A stretch of 64,000 nt of DNA, taken from NCBI GenBank assembly GCA_945878875.1, contig CAMCUC010000001.1, positions 1 to 64,000 on the forward strand, read 5' to 3'. The notes beneath the pieces were generated by a model. It had not been told where the DNA came from. It saw nothing but the letters and a program-made list of their open reading frames with translations, and searched no databases. Origin of the DNA: Rhizobium sp. Q54 (GTDB taxonomy: Bacteria > Pseudomonadota > Alphaproteobacteria > Rhizobiales > Beijerinckiaceae). Below are positions 61,047-64,000 of the stretch, piece after piece. Numbering within the stretch: the stretch's first letter is position 1; every line of letters begins with the position of its first letter. The translations under genes were made by a program, and so were the position numbers.

Positions 61047-64000
61047 CTATTCGGCTGCGCGCCGCAGCACGCGCCATTGGCTGAGTACGGCGCGCAAGGC
61101 GGCTGGCTTCAAAGGCTTGTTGAGAATGCGGATATCATTGGACTCTGCAAGCTCCTGCACGTCCTTGGTGCGATCCGCCGTGACCAGAAGCGCTGGAATG
61201 TCGGCGCCAAACACGCGGCGCAATTGCGCGATGGCCGATATCCCGTCGTCGCCGTCCAGATGATAATCGGCGATGATGGCGTGCGGCGCCAGATTGCGCA
61301 TCGTCAATTGGCGCTCGGATTCAGCCACGTCGCTCGCAGCCACCACGTCGCAACCCCAGCCTGACAACAGCACGCGCATGCCGTCGAGAATGCGCGGCTC
61401 GTTGTCGAGCGCCAGCACGATCATGCCTGCGAGCGGCTGATGGTCCTGCGCGCTCACATGCCCGCTGGCGACCAAAGCGCCCGCCAGCATGCGCTCGCCG
61501 ATGGGGGCGTCGACGCGAAACACCGAGCCCTTGCCCGGCTGCGAGGTCAGCCGAACGCGATGGCCCATAACGCGGCTGAGGCGCTCGACGATGGACAGGC
61601 CGAGGCCGAGGCCGGGCGCTGTTTTGGCCGCAGGCGCCAGGCGCTCGAACTCGCGGAACACATCCTTTTGTTTGGATTCAGGAATGCCAAGGCCCGTATC
61701 CCAAACCTCGATAACAAGATCGGGCGCGCGCCGGCGACAGCCCACCAGCACGCGGCCTTTGGGCGTGTACTTCAGCGCGTTGGAAATCAGGTTCTGCAAC
61801 AGCCGCCGCAACATCCGCCGGTCCGAGCGCACGCTCAGCGAGCACGGCGCAAAGATCAGATCCAGCCCTCTTTCTTTCGCCATCGGCTCGAACTCGATGC
61901 GCAATTGGCCCAGCAGATCGTCGATGCGGAACGTGCTGGGCTCAGCCGTCATGGCGCCCGCGTCAAGACGTGAGATGTCGAGCAGCGCGGTGAGAATCTC
62001 CTCCACCGCCTCCAGAGATATATCGAGATTGGCGGCCAGCTCCCGGCCCGGCGCCGCGCCCATGGGCGTGCGTTCAAGGATCGAGGTTGCATAGAGCCGG
62101 GCGGCGTTGAGCGGTTGCAGAATGTCGTGACTGGCGGCGGCCAGAAAGCGGGTCTTCGACAAGTCCGCATCTTCGGCGATGGCTTTGGCTTTCGCCAGCT
62201 CGCCGTTCAGGCGCACCAGTTCGTCGGTGCGTTCGCGCACGCGCTGCTCCAGCGTCTCGTTGGTCGCCTCCAGCGCCTCTTCCGCCTCCACCGTTTGCGT
62301 CACGTCCGTATAGGTGGTGACGAGCCCGCCGTCAGGCATTGGCGCCGAGCGGATTTCAATCACCGTGCCGGTGGTGAGACGAAGCCTTGAGGGCGCGGTT
62401 TCGTGCACCAGCAATTCCATGCGCGTGAGCACTTGCAGGTTGAGGTTGCCGGGGCCGTACATGCCGCGATCCGCATTAAAACGCAGCAATTCCTCAAGTT
62501 CGAGACCGACCCGCAACGTCTCGGCGGGCAGCTCGAACAGATCGCGAAATTCGCGGTTCCAGCACATCAAGCGCAGATCGCGATCAAACACGGTGATGCC
62601 CTGGCGGGCGAAATCGAGCGCATGCTGCAACAAATCGCGATTGTGCTGCAACGTTGCGGACGCCTCGTCGATAAGTTTGAGCGCCGCCTCGCGCGACAGA
62701 TTGCGCCGGCGTAGCAGCAACGACAGCACAAGACGCGACGACGAGGCGCCGATGGCCGACGCCAGCAAATGCTCGGCAAAGCGCAACAGATGAACGTCGG
62801 CCTCATGCGCTGGCGACAGCGAGGCGCCGCGCGCTTTCAGGAAGCTCTCGAATGAGCGGCGCGTGTGCTCGGCGCCAAGATAGCGGCCAATCGTGCCCTC
62901 AAGTTCGCTCAAAGTCACCGTGGCGCCGCCAGCGCGCAACGTCTGGCCGATGAGGCCGGGCTCGGCGCCAACGAACACATTGGCCTGCAGGCGCTCGATG
63001 GGATTGGCGGAGCGCGTGAGCGAGAAGCCGACGAAGGCCAGCACATTGACGCTGAGGCTGAAGAAAACGCCGTGAACCAATTGCGCAAGATCGACGCCAA
63101 ACAAGGCGGTCGGCTTCAACGCCGCCAGACCCAGCGGCCCGTTGGCGACGATGCTGGCGATGGCGGGCGATTCAAGCGCCAATGACGGCAACAGCAGCGT
63201 GTAAGCCCAGACCAGCAGCCCGGCGATGAGACCAGCCATGGCCCCGCGCGCATTGGCGCGCCGCCACCAGAGCCCGCCGAAAAAAGCCGGCGCCACCTGC
63301 GCCACAGCCGCAAACGACAACAGGCCGATAGAGGCCAGTTCGGATTCGCCGGCGTGAAGAAAATAGACATAGGCCAGAGTCAGAATGACGACGATGGCGA
63401 AACGGCGGATAAAGAGAATCTGCGACGCCGGATCGCCCGCCTCGAACTGCTGCTGCATGCGCCGCCCGCGAAGCAGCAGCGGCATGACCAGATGGTTTGA
63501 GGCCATGATAGACAGCGCCACGCACGCCACGATCACCATGGCGGTAGCCGCCGAAAGGCCGCCGATCATCGTCAGCACCGCCATCCACGGCGCATTCGCC
63601 TGCAACGGCAAAGCCAGCACCGTCATGTCGCGGTCTATCGCACCGTCGGGAAACGTGAGACGCCCGGCGATGGCCAACGGAATGACGAACAGATTGATCG
63701 CGATCAGATAGAGCGGGAATAGCCACGCCGCCGTTTTAATGTCGGCCTCGTTGCGATTTTCGACCACCATGACGTGGAACTGGCGCGGCAACAAAATGAT
63801 TGCACAGGCGGCGAGCAATGTGGTCGCCACCCAGGTCTCGGGCTCTGGCTGGCGCGCAAGCATCGCGCGAAGAGCTGGATCGGCGGCAACGCGCGCGGTT
63901 AGATCGGCGAGGCCGTCAAACATCCACCACGTCACGAACACGCCGCAGGCGATGAAGGCGATCAGCTTCACGAGCGATTCCATCGCCACCGCCAGCACGA
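61047..64000 (-). CDS. SSS transporter-hybrid sensor histidine kinase (N-terminal part outside window)
   Basis: The frame is open to the window end at 64000, so the protein is longer than the 984 visible residues. The visible N-terminal part holds sodium:solute symporter helices. Then come a STAC-type linker (HEADVHLLRFAEHLLASAIG), a PAS domain (LDFARQGITVFDRDLRLM), a histidine kinase with the phosphorylated His in AASHDILQPLNAARLYATS and ATP sites NLISNALKYTP, DTGLGI and GLGLGLSIV, and a C-terminal receiver domain (IIADYHLDGDDG). This is the CbrA-type architecture that senses or transports a solute and controls carbon use. The LuxR regulator at 44156 is a possible partner. Confidence 0.93.
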   Translation of the reverse strand, partial: VLAVAMESLVKLIAFIACGVFVTWWMFDGLADLTARVAADPALRAMLARQPEPETWVATTLLAACAIILLPRQFHVMVVENRNEADIKTAAWLFPLYLIAINLFVIPLAIAGRLTFPDGAIDRDMTVLALPLQANAPWMAVLTMIGGLSAATAMVIVACVALSIMASNHLVMPLLLRGRRMQQQFEAGDPASQILFIRRFAIVVILTLAYVYFLHAGESELASIGLLSFAAVAQVAPAFFGGLWWRRANARGAMAGLIAGLLVWAYTLLLPSLALESPAIASIVANGPLGLAALKPTALFGVDLAQLVHGVFFSLSVNVLAFVGFSLTRSANPIERLQANVFVGAEPGLIGQTLRAGGATVTLSELEGTIGRYLGAEHTRRSFESFLKARGASLSPAHEADVHLLRFAEHLLASAIGASSSRLVLSLLLRRRNLSREAALKLIDEASATLQHNRDLLQHALDFARQGITVFDRDLRLMCWNREFRDLFELPAETLRVGLELEELLRFNADRGMYGPGNLNLQVLTRMELLVHETAPSRLRLTTGTVIEIRSAPMPDGGLVTTYTDVTQTVEAEEALEATNETLEQRVRERTDELVRLNGELAKAKAIAEDADLSKTRFLAAASHDILQPLNAARLYATSILERTPMGAAPGRELAANLDISLEAVEEILTALLDISRLDAGAMTAEPSTFRIDDLLGQLRIEFEPMAKERGLDLIFAPCSLSVRSDRRMLRRLLQNLISNALKYTPKGRVLVGCRRRAPDLVIEVWDTGLGIPESKQKDVFREFERLAPAAKTAPGLGLGLSIVERLSRVMGHRVRLTSQPGKGSVFRVDAPIGERMLAGALVASGHVSAQDHQPLAGMIVLALDNEPRILDGMRVLLSGWGCDVVAASDVAESERQLTMRNLAPHAIIADYHLDGDDGISAIAQLRRVFGADIPALLVTADRTKDVQELAESNDIRILNKPLKPAALRAVLSQWRVLRRAAE

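Noticed and set aside
1-64000. tRNA, rRNA, CRISPR array, insertion sequence or integron
   Set aside because: I looked through the intergenic regions by eye and saw no cloverleaf, regularly spaced repeats, transposase or integrase. A tRNA or Rfam search could still find a small RNA I missed.

Overview
The window is a 64 kb piece of a GC-rich chromosome with ordinary housekeeping genes packed tightly on both strands. The gene content points to an alphaproteobacterium, most likely of the Hyphomicrobiales (Rhizobiales). Supporting features are a class I lysyl-tRNA synthetase, the thyA-folA-hflK-hflC-degP order, an LHEP DNA-repair locus, a DUF6460 protein, a DUF952-pyrD pair, a PodJ-like Sel1 protein, a TIGR02186 protein beside a TauE/SafE permease, and a possible CtrA-type site. 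I saw no rRNA, tRNA, CRISPR array, transposase or prophage. The species cannot be named from the sequence alone. About 56 protein genes are supported, and the first and last are cut by the window edges.

Region 1-14 kb: end of a repeat-bearing hypothetical protein, the AzlCD amino-acid exporter, DUF4112, a phosphopantetheinyl transferase, an AcuI/YhdH reductase and an MFS transporter. A DNA-repair group follows: a DUF2256 zinc-ribbon-like protein divergent from an iron-sulfur (6-4) photolyase, which converges on a family-4-like uracil-DNA glycosylase that has lost two cluster cysteines. Then come ETF-ubiquinone oxidoreductase, a TauE/SafE permease, class I LysRS and a membrane glycosyltransferase.

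Region 14-21 kb: a periplasmic solute-binding protein, a small secreted protein and a catabolic cluster. The cluster holds two paralogous class II aldolase/decarboxylases, an isochorismatase-like hydrolase, a TctC-type binding protein and a Rieske oxygenase. It looks like a pathway for an aromatic or other carboxylated compound whose substrate is unknown.

Region 21-44 kb: a CPBP protease, a host-attachment-family protein, the thyA-folA and hflK-hflC-degP-tsaC runs, an SRAP DNA-protein crosslink protein, dxs, an HdeD-like membrane protein preceded by a possible 40-residue ORF, ppdK, a SleB-type cell-wall hydrolase, a DUF2189 protein, a Bcr/CflA exporter, an FAD-linked 2-hydroxyacid dehydrogenase, an S24-type repressor, and DUF952-pyrD.

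Region 44-64 kb: a LuxR-type response regulator divergent from a degenerate-looking SSS-family transporter, with three 12-bp direct repeats between them. Next is the complete LHEP set (ligase, Lhr-type helicase, exonuclease, phosphoesterase) with a TPR-methyltransferase gene in its middle. After that come TIGR02186 plus a TauE/SafE permease, a 1309-residue PodJ-like coiled-coil/Sel1 protein, MerR plus an HCCA-isomerase-like DsbA-fold protein, and a truncated SSS-STAC-PAS hybrid histidine kinase that may work with the LuxR regulator. The most interesting loci are the LHEP set with its embedded methyltransferase, the paralogous-aldolase/Rieske cluster, and the SSS/two-component set with its repeat-bearing intergenic region.
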